Assembly (NCBI GenBank): GCA_005402585.1 | Contig: BIFP01000052.1 | Span: 186,001 to 250,000, forward strand | DNA: 64,000 nucleotides | Direction of reading: 5' to 3' | Source of the DNA: Micromonosporaceae bacterium KJ-029 | GTDB taxonomy: Bacteria > Actinomycetota > Actinomycetes > Mycobacteriales > Micromonosporaceae | Translations under genes and position numbers: made by a program | Notes under the pieces: model-generated | Told to the model about the DNA's origin: nothing | What the model saw: only the letters and a program-made list of their open reading frames with translations | The model's database searches: none | Shown here: one piece after another, positions 34,779 to 43,145 of the stretch | Layout: each line of letters opens with the position of its first letter | Position numbering within the stretch: the stretch's first letter is position 1

Positions 34779-35545
34779 GACTGCTGAATACCCCCGGCCC
34801 CAATTCCGGAAACCTGGGGCTGGTCGAGGTGGTCGCCCAGGTGGAACACGCTGTACGCCTGCTTGATCACCGGGTGGGCCACGTTGCGTACGCGGATTCC
34901 GGCGGGCGTGGTGCCCCGCTCGGAGCCCTGGTGCGCGTGACCGTGCAGGGCCAGCGCGGTCGGCGCCGAGTCGATCGCCTGCCCCAACTGGTAGCAGCCC
35001 AGGAACGGGTAGATCTCCAGCGGCTCGCCGGCGAGGGTGTCCGGTACGGGCGAGTAGTGCGTCAGCGCCACCAGCACATCGCAGTCCAGCGACCGCAGTG
35101 CCTCGCTCAGCCGGTCGGCGCTCTCGGTCGTGGTGCGGACGAACGCCTTCATCTCCGGCTCGCCGAAGTCGCTGGCGCACCGGCCGGCGAAGCCACCGCC
35201 GAAACCCTTCACCCCGGCGACACCGAGCCGGCCACCCACGCAGTCCAACACCACGCCGTTGCCCTCCAGCACGATGATGCCCGCCTCCTCCAGCGCCCCG
35301 ACCACCTGCGGCACCTGGTCGCACTGGTGGTCGTGGTTGCCCAGGACGGCGACCACCGGCACACCCAGCCCGCCGAACTCCCGCGCCACGCAGCGCGCCT
35401 CGTCCTCGGTGCCGTGCCGGGTCAGGTCGCCGGCGAGCAGCAGTACGTCGGCGCTGTCCGGCAGCTGCTCCAGAGCCGGCCGGAACCGGCCGACCACGTC
35501 CTCGTCCAGATGCACGTCGCCCACTGCGGCGATCCGGATAACCAT
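34769..35545 (-). CDS. Metallophosphoesterase
   Basis: 258-residue calcineurin-like phosphoesterase. Metal motifs in order: GDVHLD, LLAGDLTRHG, LGNHDHQ, ALTHYSP and LHGHAHQG, all complete, so a dinuclear metal site should form. No signal peptide, hence cytoplasmic. Substrate unknown. ATG 35545 follows GGGAGG; an upstream extension to 35593 lacks support. It lies in a run with a BON gene and a nucleotidyltransferase gene on the same strand, 10 bases apart. Confidence 0.9.
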   Translation of the reverse strand: MVIRIAAVGDVHLDEDVVGRFRPALEQLPDSADVLLLAGDLTRHGTEDEARCVAREFGGLGVPVVAVLGNHDHQCDQVPQVVGALEEAGIIVLEGNGVVLDCVGGRLGVAGVKGFGGGFAGRCASDFGEPEMKAFVRTTTESADRLSEALRSLDCDVLVALTHYSPVPDTLAGEPLEIYPFLGCYQLGQAIDSAPTALALHGHAHQGSERGTTPAGIRVRNVAHPVIKQAYSVFHLGDHLDQPQVSGIGAGGIQQSWS

Positions 35546-35555
35546 CGAACCTCCC

Positions 35556-35831
35556 TCAGGGCAGTTGCTCGATCTCCGTGGGCGCCTGGGCACGGATCAC
35601 CCCGATGTCGGTGGTGATCGGAACGTCCGGAAAGCGTTCGGCCACCCGGCGCAGGATCTCCTCCCGCCGGTGCGCGCTCTCGACCTCGCCGGACAGCACG
35701 AGGGCGCGTTCCCGGCGGACCACGGTGATTCCCTGTTCGGCGACGGCCGGATCCTCGGTGAGCATCCGGTGGATCTCCGCCTCGACGTACTCGTCGGGTG
35801 GTCCGGTGCCGTAGTCGCGGTGCGTGGTCAC
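35556..35831 (-). CDS. BON-domain protein
   Basis: 91 residues containing one BON domain (about 15-80), recognised by VEAEIHRMLTEDP, ITVVRRERALVLSGEVES and RRVAERFPDVP. Such domains bind surfaces or phospholipid, but this copy has no signal peptide. It overlaps the upstream nucleotidyltransferase gene by 4 bases (ATGA), so translation is coupled. Confidence 0.85.
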   Translation of the reverse strand: MTTHRDYGTGPPDEYVEAEIHRMLTEDPAVAEQGITVVRRERALVLSGEVESAHRREEILRRVAERFPDVPITTDIGVIRAQAPTEIEQLP

Positions 35832-36412
35832 GGTGTTTCCCTCCCGTCGGCCGTGCCGGCGTACGGCACGACGTCGAGCCTGTCCAGCAGCACCAGGAAC
35901 GACTCCGCGTACGGCGAGTGCTGCGTTTCCTTGCGTACCCGTTCCCAGTCGATCTGCTCGCGTAGCGACCGGGCCAGCGGCAGCCCGCGCGCGAAGTCGC
36001 AGTAGTGCTGGGAGAAGCTGAGCAGTTTGTGCACCATCAACTGGGTGGCCGACAGCACCGGCATGTGGATGGCGTCGACCGGCCGCACCACCGTGTCGGC
36101 GAAGGTCTCCTCGGTCACCGGCGTCTCGATCGGTCGGTGGATCAGGTCCACCATCCGACCGCCGTCGTAGACCTTGACCAGCCAGTCCTCCGGTGGCCGT
36201 TCGGCGGTGAACCCGGCCGCCACCAGCGCCTCCAGGGCGCCGTCGACGTCCGGCTCCCGGATGAGGAAGTCGACGTCGTGCTCGCTGGAGTGCCCGCCGT
36301 GCGCGTACACGGCGAAGCTGCCGCCGAGGGCGAACGGGATCTCGGACTGCTTGAGCACGGCGGCGACCTTCTTGAGGGTGTGTAGAAGGGTCTCGTCGCC
36401 GCGCTCGGCCAT
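35828..36412 (-). CDS. Nucleotidyltransferase-fold protein
   Basis: 194 residues with a Pol-beta-like nucleotidyltransferase core: FALGGSFAVYAHGG then HDVDFLI, giving the GGS and DxD metal site. Family members transfer nucleotides to proteins, RNA or antibiotics, or act as MNT-type toxins or antitoxins; there is no adjacent HEPN partner, so a toxin-antitoxin reading is not supported. ATG 36412 has GGGAG upstream. First gene of the minus-strand run with the BON protein, phosphoesterase and GPGG protein. Confidence 0.8.
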   Translation of the reverse strand: MAERGDETLLHTLKKVAAVLKQSEIPFALGGSFAVYAHGGHSSEHDVDFLIREPDVDGALEALVAAGFTAERPPEDWLVKVYDGGRMVDLIHRPIETPVTEETFADTVVRPVDAIHMPVLSATQLMVHKLLSFSQHYCDFARGLPLARSLREQIDWERVRKETQHSPYAESFLVLLDRLDVVPYAGTADGRETP

Positions 36413-36557
36413 GTCGTCACTCCCGTCGTCGGGCTGCCACCGGTGGGATCCCCGATCGGTACCCGGCATTCCGGTCGTCCACACCTCTGGGGCTCGCGGA
36501 AGGGTTCGAACAGTGATCAAAGCGGACGAATCGCGCAGCCCTCGTGCCTGGGTCGGA

Positions 36558-36563
36558 TAGCCT
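36558..36563 (+). promoter_or_regulatory. -10 element of leaderless promoter
   Basis: TAGCCT with 7 bases to ATG 36571, the spacing of a leaderless transcript. No -35 is obvious. Confidence 0.55.
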
Positions 36564-36570
36564 GTGGCGG

Positions 36571-37299
36571 ATGGTCAAATCGACGGGAGTGCGGTGCGAT
36601 ACCGCCCGACTCCGTACCGTAGCCCTGATTGGCATCGACGGATCGGGCAAGACCACCCAGGCGCACCGACTCGCAGAGGCACTGACCGGAGCCGGATATC
36701 CCGCCACCTATCACCGCAATGCCGGCGGCCGGCGCTGGCTGGGGCGGGTCGCGTCCCGGCTCGGCCGGCCGGATGCCCAGGGGCTTCTCGGGCGGGACGG
36801 AATGCTCGTGCTGGAGTCCGTGCTGCGTTGGCTGGCCATCGCGATGGCGCTGCTCGGCAACCTGCTGACCGGCCGGGTGGCCGTGATGGACCGCTACGCC
36901 GCCTGCCAGTACGCCAGCCTCCAGGCCCACGGCGGGCGGCGGTGGGAGCGTCTGGTCCGGGCCGCCTACCGGCTCTTCCCGCGACCGCAGGTGACGTTCC
37001 TGCTGACCGTGGATCCGGCCGAGGCGTACCGGCGGATCGAGCGGCGGGGCACCGACCACGAGAGCCTGGGCTACCTGACGGCCGCCGATCTCGCCTACCG
37101 AACGCTGCCCGAGTACCCGACGTTCGTGCTGGTCGACGGGAACCGGCCGGCGGACGAGGTGGCCCGGGAGATCCGGGGCCACCTGGCCGGCTGGCTGACG
37201 GCCGGGGACGGGCCGGCCGGCTGCGGCCCGGTGGTGCGGAGCGAGGCCCGGCTTGCAGGCCCGGCGTGGGATCTGATCCCGGTCCAGGCCCGGCCGTAG
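36571..37299 (+). CDS. Thymidylate kinase-like protein
   Basis: 242-residue P-loop kinase of the thymidylate kinase fold. P-loop GIDGSGKTT (about residues 18-26), VMDRYAACQYA at the DR(Y/W) position, and a lid region near RIERRGTDHESLGY. It is longer than housekeeping Tmk (about 210) and divergent in sequence, so a role on another nucleoside monophosphate or modified nucleotide is possible. No ribosome site; the TAGCCT -10 seven bases upstream implies a leaderless mRNA. The 125 bases after it contain only G/C-rich simple sequence. Confidence 0.8.
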   Translation: MVKSTGVRCDTARLRTVALIGIDGSGKTTQAHRLAEALTGAGYPATYHRNAGGRRWLGRVASRLGRPDAQGLLGRDGMLVLESVLRWLAIAMALLGNLLTGRVAVMDRYAACQYASLQAHGGRRWERLVRAAYRLFPRPQVTFLLTVDPAEAYRRIERRGTDHESLGYLTAADLAYRTLPEYPTFVLVDGNRPADEVAREIRGHLAGWLTAGDGPAGCGPVVRSEARLAGPAWDLIPVQARP

Positions 37300-37424
37300 C
37301 GGGTCGCGGCGTCAGGGCCGTTACACGGGTTCTGGCTTCCGGTTCGGGGCCGGTCGTGGGGACGCGCGGTCGTGGGTTCCGGTTTCGGTTCCGGCCCCGT
37401 GGCGCGCGGACTGCGGCTCGGGGA

Positions 37425-38120
37425 TCAGGCCCGGCCGTAGACCGGTACGGCGGCGCCGCTGGTCGGCGCCGACTCGTCGGAGGCCAGGAAACGGATCACC
37501 GACGCGATCTCGGCCGGGTCGACCCAGCGCGCGTGATCGGCGTCGGGCATGGCGGCGCGGTTCGTCGGCGTGTCGATGACGCTCGGTAGCACGGTGTTGC
37601 AGCGCACCCCGGCGGATCGGTACTCCACCGCCACGGCGGAGGCGAAGCCGAGCACGGCGGCCTTCGCGGTCACGTAGCCGGCCACGCCCGGGAACGGCGC
37701 GACCGCCGCCCGGGCCGCCACGCAGACCACCGCCCCGCCACCGGCGGCGACCAGGTGCGGCAGCGCCGCCCGGGTGACCAGATGGGTGGGGCGGAGGTTG
37801 AGGGCGAGCATCCGGTCGAACTCCTCGACCGGGGTCTCGTGTACCAGCCCGGTGCTGGCGTACCCGCCGACGAGGTTGACCACGGCCCGCAGCGGCGCCT
37901 CGGGATCACCGGCCGCGACCTCGGCCACCCGGGCCGCGTCCTGCGCGTCGGTCAGGTCCGCGACCAGCCGGACCGGCGCGTTGGCGTCCGGTCGGGGCTT
38001 CGGGGTCGGCTGCCGGCGTTGCGGCGCGACCACCCGCCATCCCGCCGCGAGGAACGCGTCGGTGACCGCCGCGCCGAGCCCGCCCGTGCTCCCGGTCACC
38101 AGCACACTTCGATCCGCCAT
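37425..38120 (-). CDS. SDR-family oxidoreductase lacking the catalytic serine
   Basis: 231-residue Rossmann-fold dehydrogenase. Cofactor motif TGSTGGLG (about 10-17); NLVGG at the NAG position; catalytic Tyr149 and Lys153 in GYVTAK. The serine expected 13 residues before the Tyr is Ala136 (VAARAAVAPFPGVAGY). The same replacement occurs in quinonoid dihydropteridine reductases, to which this region bears some likeness, so a reductase with a substrate-assisted mechanism is possible. The substrate is unknown. ATG 38120 lies 6 bases after TAGCGT, so it is leaderless. Confidence 0.82.
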   Translation of the reverse strand: MADRSVLVTGSTGGLGAAVTDAFLAAGWRVVAPQRRQPTPKPRPDANAPVRLVADLTDAQDAARVAEVAAGDPEAPLRAVVNLVGGYASTGLVHETPVEEFDRMLALNLRPTHLVTRAALPHLVAAGGGAVVCVAARAAVAPFPGVAGYVTAKAAVLGFASAVAVEYRSAGVRCNTVLPSVIDTPTNRAAMPDADHARWVDPAEIASVIRFLASDESAPTSGAAVPVYGRA

Positions 38121-38126
38121 GACTTC

Positions 38127-38132
38127 ACGCTA
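38127..38132 (-). promoter_or_regulatory. -10 element of leaderless promoter for the SDR gene
   Basis: On the minus strand TAGCGT is followed by six bases and ATG. No ribosome site is present, consistent with a leaderless transcript. Confidence 0.55.
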
Positions 38133-38277
38133 ATGCCGCCATCCGGTCGGTTCGGATCCGGCCCCACCCGACGGCGGGACCCGTCCCGGTGGGGGAGGTG
38201 GCGGGGTGGGCCGGGTGGCAGGCTGTACGCACCGTGACCGCCGGTCGCCGGTACGTTCGTCGGAGCGCGCGTCGAGG

Positions 38278-38311
38278 TTGACGCTCCCGGGCTCATGAAA
38301 GTAAGTTTCAT
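38278..38311 (+). promoter_or_regulatory. murR promoter with operator over the -10
   Basis: TTGACG (38278-38283), 18-base spacer, TAAGTT (38302-38307), then six bases to GTG 38314, so the transcript is leaderless. ATGAAA (38295-38300) and TTTCAT (38306-38311) form a perfect inverted repeat around GTAAG that covers the -10. This is a natural site for autorepression by the encoded RpiR-type regulator. Confidence 0.7.
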
Positions 38312-38313
38312 CC

Positions 38314-39228
38314 GTGGCGAAGAGTCCGAAGATTTCCGCGAGTCACGAGCCGGGTGGACTGATCGTCCACATCAGCGGCCTGCTCCCGTCGCTGTCGCCG
38401 GCAGAGCAGCGGGTCGCCCGTCTGGTGGTCGCCGACCCCGCGGACGCGGCCCGCCGGACCATCACCGACCTCGCCACGGCCGCGGAGACGTCCGAGGCGA
38501 CAGTGATCCGGTTCTGTCGCTCGGTCGGCATGGACGGCTACCCACAGCTGCGGATCCGGCTCGCCGCCGAGGCGGCCCGACGGGTCGAGCCACCGGACGC
38601 CCGGGTGGTCGGCGGAGATATCCCGCCCGGCGCCGACCTGGCCCAGATCATCGCGACCATCGCGTTCAACGACGCGCGGGCGGTCGAGGAGACAGCCGAG
38701 CAGCTCGACCCGGCGGTCTGCGAACAGGTGGTGGACGCGATCGTCGGCGCCGGCCGGATCGACATCTACGGCGCGGGTGCGAGCGGCTTCGTGGCCTCGG
38801 ACTTCCAGCAGAAGCTGCACCGGATCGGCCGCACCGCGTTCTACTTCCCCGACGTGCACACCGCGCTGACCTCGGCGGCGCTGCTGGGCCGAGGCGACGT
38901 CGCCATCGGCATCTCGCACACCGGCACCACCTCCGACGTGGTGGAGGTGCTGGAGCAGGCGCGGGCCCGGGGCGCGACCACGGTGGTGCTGACCAACTTC
39001 CCGCGCTCGCCGGTCACCGAGGTCGCCGACCACGTGCTCACCACCGCGGCCCGGGAGACCACGTACCGTTCCGGGGCGACGGCCAGCCGGCTCGCCCAGC
39101 TCACCGTGGTCGACTGCCTGTTCGTCGGGGTGGCGGCCCGCAACCGCCCCCGGGCCCGTAAGGCACTGGAGGCGACAGCCGAGGCGGTCCGATCCCATCG
39201 GATCGGCTCCGGCCGGAGGCGGGCATGA
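38314..39228 (+). CDS. murR: MurR/RpiR-family regulator of MurNAc 6-phosphate use
   Basis: 304 residues. N-terminal RpiR helix-turn-helix (about 20-95, ITDLATAAETSEATVIRFCR) and a C-terminal SIS sugar-phosphate-binding domain (about 125-270, IDIYGAGASGFVASDF and GISHTGTTSDVVE). It overlaps murQ by 4 bases (GTGA/ATGA), so it probably senses MurNAc 6-phosphate and controls its own operon. The operator candidate sits over its -10. The murR name is inferred from the neighbour. Confidence 0.9.
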   Translation: MAKSPKISASHEPGGLIVHISGLLPSLSPAEQRVARLVVADPADAARRTITDLATAAETSEATVIRFCRSVGMDGYPQLRIRLAAEAARRVEPPDARVVGGDIPPGADLAQIIATIAFNDARAVEETAEQLDPAVCEQVVDAIVGAGRIDIYGAGASGFVASDFQQKLHRIGRTAFYFPDVHTALTSAALLGRGDVAIGISHTGTTSDVVEVLEQARARGATTVVLTNFPRSPVTEVADHVLTTAARETTYRSGATASRLAQLTVVDCLFVGVAARNRPRARKALEATAEAVRSHRIGSGRRRA

Positions 39229-40178
39229 CCGCCGGCGCCGTAGAGCCGGACGAGGCGCCCGCACCGGCGGCCCGGCCGGCGGTCCGGGTCGGCGCCCCGA
39301 CCGAGCGGCGCAACCCGCTCAGCGTCGACCTGGACCTGATGTCCACCCGTGACGTCCTCTCCGTGATCAACGAGGCGGACCGCCGGGTACCGGCTGCGGT
39401 GGCCGCGGTCCTGGACGAGATCGTGGAGACGGTCGACCTGGCGGTCGCCGCGCTGCGTGGCGGGCACCGGGTGCACTACTTCGGCGCCGGCACTTCGGGG
39501 CGGCTGGGCGTGCTCGACGCCGCCGAACTGGCACCCACCTTCAACTCGCCACGGCACTGGTTCTGCGCCCACCTCGCCGGCGGTCCGGACGCGATGTGGC
39601 GGGCCGTGGAGGACGCGGAGGACGACGAGTCCCGTGGCGGGGTCGAGGCGGCCGACTGCGTGGATGCCGGGGACCTGGTGGTGGGACTCACCGCGAGCGG
39701 ACGCACCCCGTACGTCCTCGGGGCGCTCGCCGCGTCCCGGGCGAAGGGTGCCTCGGCGGTGCTGCTCTGCGCGAACCCGGAGGCGCCGGCAGCCCGTGCC
39801 GTCGACGTCTTCATCGGGGTGGACACCGGGCCGGAGGTGGTGGCCGGGTCGACCCGGATGAAGGCGGGTACGGCCCAGAAACTCGTGCTGAACAGCTTCT
39901 CCACGGCGGTCATGGTGCGCCTGGGTCGGGTCTACTCGAACCTCATGATCGATATGGTCGCCACCAACGCGAAGCTCCGGGGACGAATGATCTCGATCCT
40001 GGTCGAGGCGACCGGTTGCTCCGAGGAGATCGCCCGTCGTGCCCTGGACGAGGCCGATGGTGACCTGAAGACCGCTCTGGTGAGCCTCGTCTCAGGGGTG
40101 GCGGCGACGGCCGCGCGGGCGGCGCTGGCCCGCTCCGCCGACCAGGTCCGCGGCGCCCTTGCCCTGCTCGCGTCCTGA
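39225..40178 (+). CDS. murQ: N-acetylmuramic acid 6-phosphate etherase
   Basis: Cleaves the lactyl ether of MurNAc 6-phosphate to GlcNAc 6-phosphate and D-lactate in cell-wall recycling. 317 residues with one SIS domain: HYFGAGTSGRLGVLDAAE, DDESRGGVEAADCV and GLTASGRTPYVLGAL, then GSTRMKAGTAQKLVLN, a MurQ signature. It is coupled to the regulator gene upstream. No MurNAc transporter or AnmK kinase is encoded in the window, so the phosphorylated substrate must come from elsewhere in the genome. Confidence 0.95.
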   Translation: MTAGAVEPDEAPAPAARPAVRVGAPTERRNPLSVDLDLMSTRDVLSVINEADRRVPAAVAAVLDEIVETVDLAVAALRGGHRVHYFGAGTSGRLGVLDAAELAPTFNSPRHWFCAHLAGGPDAMWRAVEDAEDDESRGGVEAADCVDAGDLVVGLTASGRTPYVLGALAASRAKGASAVLLCANPEAPAARAVDVFIGVDTGPEVVAGSTRMKAGTAQKLVLNSFSTAVMVRLGRVYSNLMIDMVATNAKLRGRMISILVEATGCSEEIARRALDEADGDLKTALVSLVSGVAATAARAALARSADQVRGALALLAS

Positions 40179-40598
40179 TTCCGACAGCGCCCGAAACGCG
40201 TAGGCCCGGGCGGGCATAGGAGCGGGGCACGGATTGTTCAACAGGGCGTGGGGTATTACCACCGGCGTGGATGAACCAACCGGTCCGCGTACGCGTATCT
40301 GGCAGTGACCAGGATCGCAGCACGGTGGTGACCCGGGTCGCTGTGCCTGTTGGCCGGGCAGTGTTGCCATGGACCGTAACCGGACGGCGATCCGTCGATC
40401 CGTCGACCTCACCGGCCTGCGGACAACCAGTCAGGCAGGGTGCTGACAGCAAACATGGACCGTGCTCTCAGCTGATTATCAGGCATTCGTGACACTTTCG
40501 ACCCACGACATGGAATCCCCGACACGTCTCATCTGTTGTGTAGATGTCCGCACCGATGGGCACAGCGGAGGTACGGGGGAGGGCTGATAGGCGTGGGG
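40179..40598. other. 420-base region upstream of the sigma factor gene
   Basis: No convincing gene on either strand and no hairpin of terminator strength after murQ. The last third is relatively AT-rich. CATCT (40530-40534) and AGATG (40542-40546) form an inverted repeat that could be an operator for the sigma gene. No promoter pair is clear. Confidence 0.4.
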
Positions 40599-41588
40599 AT
40601 GGCAAGGAACCGGGCAACCGGCGCGAGCGAGGGGACCGTGGGCAACGTGGACAAGAACATTGGTATGCGAACCGACGAGGTTGCCGAGGAGCGCGACCTG
40701 GTCGGAGTCTACCTGCACGAGATCTCCCGGACGCCACTGCTGGACGCCGCCAAGGAGGTCGATCTCTCCAAGGCCATCGAGGCGGGCCTGTACGCCGAGC
40801 ACCTGCTCGGTGAGGACCGCGTACCCGACGGGGCCACCCGGGAGGAGCTGGCGCGGTTGGTCGCCGAGGGCGAGCGGGCCAAGGACCTGTTCATCCGGGC
40901 CAACCTGCGGCTGGTCGTGTCGATCGCCCGACGTTACGTCCGCTCGGGAATGCCGATGCTGGATCTGATCCAGGAGGGCAACACCGGTCTGGTCCGGGCG
41001 GTCGAGAAGTTCGACTACGAGCGCGGTTACAAGTTCTCCACCTACGCGACCTGGTGGATCCGCCAGGCGATCAGCCGGGCCATCGCCCAGCAGGAGCGCA
41101 CCGTGCGGCTGCCGGTGCACCTGGTGGAGGACGTCAACCGGATGCGCAACGTGGCCCGTCAGCTCACCCGCGAGCTGGGCAGCGACCCGGAGCCGGAGCA
41201 GATCGCGGCGGCCCTGGGCGTCACCGTCGAGCGGGTCAACGAGCTGGTCCGCTGGTCGCAGGACACCGTGTCGCTGGACACGCCGGTCGGCGACGACGGC
41301 GACACCAACCTCGGTGACCTGGTCGCCGACAGCGACGCCCCGTCGCCGGAGGAGATCGTTCTCACCGGGTTGGAGCGGCAGCGGATCGAGGGGTTGCTCA
41401 ACCACCTCGACGACCGCTCGGCCGGGATCATGCGGGCCCGCTACGGGCTGGAGGACGGCCGGGAGCACTCGCTCACCGAGGTGGCTTCGCGGTTCTCGCT
41501 GTCCCGTGAGCGGATCCGGCAGCTGGAGATCCAGGCGCTCGGCCGGCTCCGCGAGCTGGCTCGTGCGGAGGGCCTCCAGGCAGCCTGA
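40599..41588 (+). CDS. RNA polymerase sigma factor, sigma-70 group 2
   Basis: 329 residues with regions 1.2 (VGVYLHEISRTPLLDAA), 2.1-2.4 (NLRLVVSIARRYV, DLIQEGNTGLVRAVEKFDY, FSTYATWWIRQAI), 3 and 4.2 (REHSLTEVASRFSLSRERIR). The N-terminus is short (about 30 residues before region 1.2), unlike the essential HrdB/SigA with its long region 1.1, so it is a group 2 alternative such as SigB/HrdD. ATG 40599 or GTG 40593 can start; GGGGGAGGG lies about 9 bases before the GTG. Monocistronic with a strong terminator. Confidence 0.93.
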   Translation: MARNRATGASEGTVGNVDKNIGMRTDEVAEERDLVGVYLHEISRTPLLDAAKEVDLSKAIEAGLYAEHLLGEDRVPDGATREELARLVAEGERAKDLFIRANLRLVVSIARRYVRSGMPMLDLIQEGNTGLVRAVEKFDYERGYKFSTYATWWIRQAISRAIAQQERTVRLPVHLVEDVNRMRNVARQLTRELGSDPEPEQIAAALGVTVERVNELVRWSQDTVSLDTPVGDDGDTNLGDLVADSDAPSPEEIVLTGLERQRIEGLLNHLDDRSAGIMRARYGLEDGREHSLTEVASRFSLSRERIRQLEIQALGRLRELARAEGLQAA

Positions 41589-41606
41589 GCTGGTAGTAAT
41601 GACGAG

Positions 41607-41641
41607 AACGGCCGGCGTCCCCCTATCGGACGCCGGCCGTT
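41607..41641. terminator. Terminator after the sigma factor gene
   Basis: A perfect 14-bp stem (41607-41620 with 41628-41641) closes a 7-base loop. It lies between two convergent genes. Confidence 0.85.
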
Positions 41642-41716
41642 CGTCGGTTCCCGGGCCGTGGCGGCGGATCCGCCTTCAACCACCGGGGCGGTCCGGTCGC
41701 AACCGACCCGGCCGGG

Positions 41717-42688
41717 TCAGCGGACCCGGCCGTAGCCGTACGGAGGCATCAGGTCCACGCTCCGCTTCTCGACATTGCGGCCGAAGGTGGGCGCGTGGAT
41801 GACCTGCCCGTCGCCGACGTAGATGGCCATGTGCCCGAGGTTGCTGTAGAAGACGAGGTCACCGGGGCGCAGTTCGCCGCGGCTGATGTGCGCCACCACT
41901 CCCCACTGCATCCGGGTGTTGTGCGGCAGTGACTTACCCGCCGCGCGCCAGGCCGCCGAGGTCAGCCCGGAGCAGTCGTAGCCGTTCGGCCCGTCCTGGC
42001 CCCAGGCGTACGGTTTGCCCAGCGCGCCGTAGGCGTACCGGACGGCGACGCCGGCCTGGCCGGAGACCGCCGGGGCGTCGTTGGCGCTGTTCGACCGGCT
42101 GGCCGGACGCTCGGTGGCCCGGCCGTACGCCTGCCGGCGCAGCTCGTAGAGCTTGGCCAGGTCCCGCTCGATCCGGTTCTTCGCCGTCGCCAGTTCCCGA
42201 GACTGGGCCGCCTGCCGGCTGAGCGTGACATCCAGCCGGGTCTTCTCGTCGAGCAGTCGCCGCTGGTCGGCGGTGTAGCTGGCGATGGTCGCCTTGCGTT
42301 GTCGGGTCAGCTGGTCCAGGGTGCCGAGGCGGTCGAGCACCGACGCCGAGTCGCCGGCGTGCAACAGCGCGTCGACGGTGCCGAGGTTGCCGGTCTTGTA
42401 CGCGGTAACGGCGAGCCGGCCGACGTCCGCCCGGCTCTGTGCGGCCTGCTGCTCCAGTGGGCCGATCCGGTCCTGCAGCCGGCCCACGGATTCCTTGTTC
42501 TCCTTGATTTTCTCGCGCAACTCGTTGTGGGCCTCCACGACCCGCTCCAACTCGGCGGAGGACTTCTCGATCCGCCGGGTCAGCTCGGCCGGGGAAGGTT
42601 CGGCCCGGGCCACCGTGGCCGGCGCGACCAGCGTCAGCGAGAAGGCGGCGACCGTCAGGGCGCGCAGCGTGTGCCTCAGGGACGACAA
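41717..42688 (-). CDS. Secreted NlpC/P60 peptidoglycan hydrolase (RipA-like)
   Basis: 323 residues with a signal peptide (ends near ATVARA/EP), a long coiled coil (about 35-185, Glu/Arg/Gln heptads), a short linker and a C-terminal NlpC/P60 cysteine peptidase (about 215-323). The catalytic Cys is in NGYDCSGLTSAAW, with His in GHMAIYVGDG and a second polar residue in IHAPTFG. It cleaves gamma-D-Glu-diaminopimelate bonds during growth or septation. TTG 42688 is preferred, placing the signal peptide at the start with GAGGAG about 10 bases upstream; longer starts up to 42811 put an unlikely extension before it. Confidence 0.9.
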   Translation of the reverse strand: MSSLRHTLRALTVAAFSLTLVAPATVARAEPSPAELTRRIEKSSAELERVVEAHNELREKIKENKESVGRLQDRIGPLEQQAAQSRADVGRLAVTAYKTGNLGTVDALLHAGDSASVLDRLGTLDQLTRQRKATIASYTADQRRLLDEKTRLDVTLSRQAAQSRELATAKNRIERDLAKLYELRRQAYGRATERPASRSNSANDAPAVSGQAGVAVRYAYGALGKPYAWGQDGPNGYDCSGLTSAAWRAAGKSLPHNTRMQWGVVAHISRGELRPGDLVFYSNLGHMAIYVGDGQVIHAPTFGRNVEKRSVDLMPPYGYGRVR

Positions 42689-43145
42689 GAGCTCGATGCT
42701 CCTCTCCCATGGCCGGCGCGGGCTGCTGACGCTCCGCGACGGCACCGGCCCGGTGCCGTCCGGCTGGACGGCGGCCGACCGGGCCGACCCGCCCAACCTA
42801 GTACGACACACGTGTCACCCGCAGAGAAAGTCGGGACCAATGGTGATGGTGGGACCGGTCGGATCCGCCGATGCTGGGATTGCCCGGCTATCTGGGCAGA
42901 TGCCGGACTGGTCGCTCTCGGCACATGACGTCGCTTGGCTGAGCGCTATAACCGATAAGACGGACTTGGGGGTCTCATTCCGGCGGGCATGGTGCCGGTT
43001 ATGGGCGTGTGACCACCCGAAACGGCCGGTTGGGCTGGCGGTCGCGGCACACAATGAACCGCACAGGCGGGAATCCCGTCAACCGGCATCGATGCGAGGG
43101 GCCGGCGGGCCGACCCCGGCGCCAGCAGCCGTGGGAGGAGGCACC
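42689..43145. other. 457-base divergent intergenic region
   Basis: Separates the NlpC/P60 gene (minus) from the 43.1-kb gene (plus). GACGGCACCGG-C-CCGGTGCCGTC (42738-42760) is a perfect 11-bp palindrome in the NlpC/P60 leader and could attenuate it. A TATAAC at about 42947-42952 is AT-rich enough for a promoter. I compared the leader with the ydaO (c-di-AMP) riboswitch that often precedes such hydrolases and did not find its conserved blocks. Confidence 0.45.

Noticed and set aside
35828..36412. Nucleotidyltransferase gene considered as half of an MNT/HEPN toxin-antitoxin pair
   Set aside because: No HEPN-domain gene adjoins it; the neighbours are a BON protein and a phosphoesterase.
37285..37440. 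A 15-base direct repeat (CAGGCCCGGCCGTAG) at 37285-37299 and 37426-37440
   Set aside because: Both copies lie at gene 3' ends in a G/C-rich region, with no other sign of an attachment site, insertion or duplicated segment; chance is sufficient.
42689..43145. Possible ydaO (c-di-AMP) riboswitch upstream of the NlpC/P60 gene
   Set aside because: The conserved sequence blocks were not found on either strand by eye; a covariance search would settle it.
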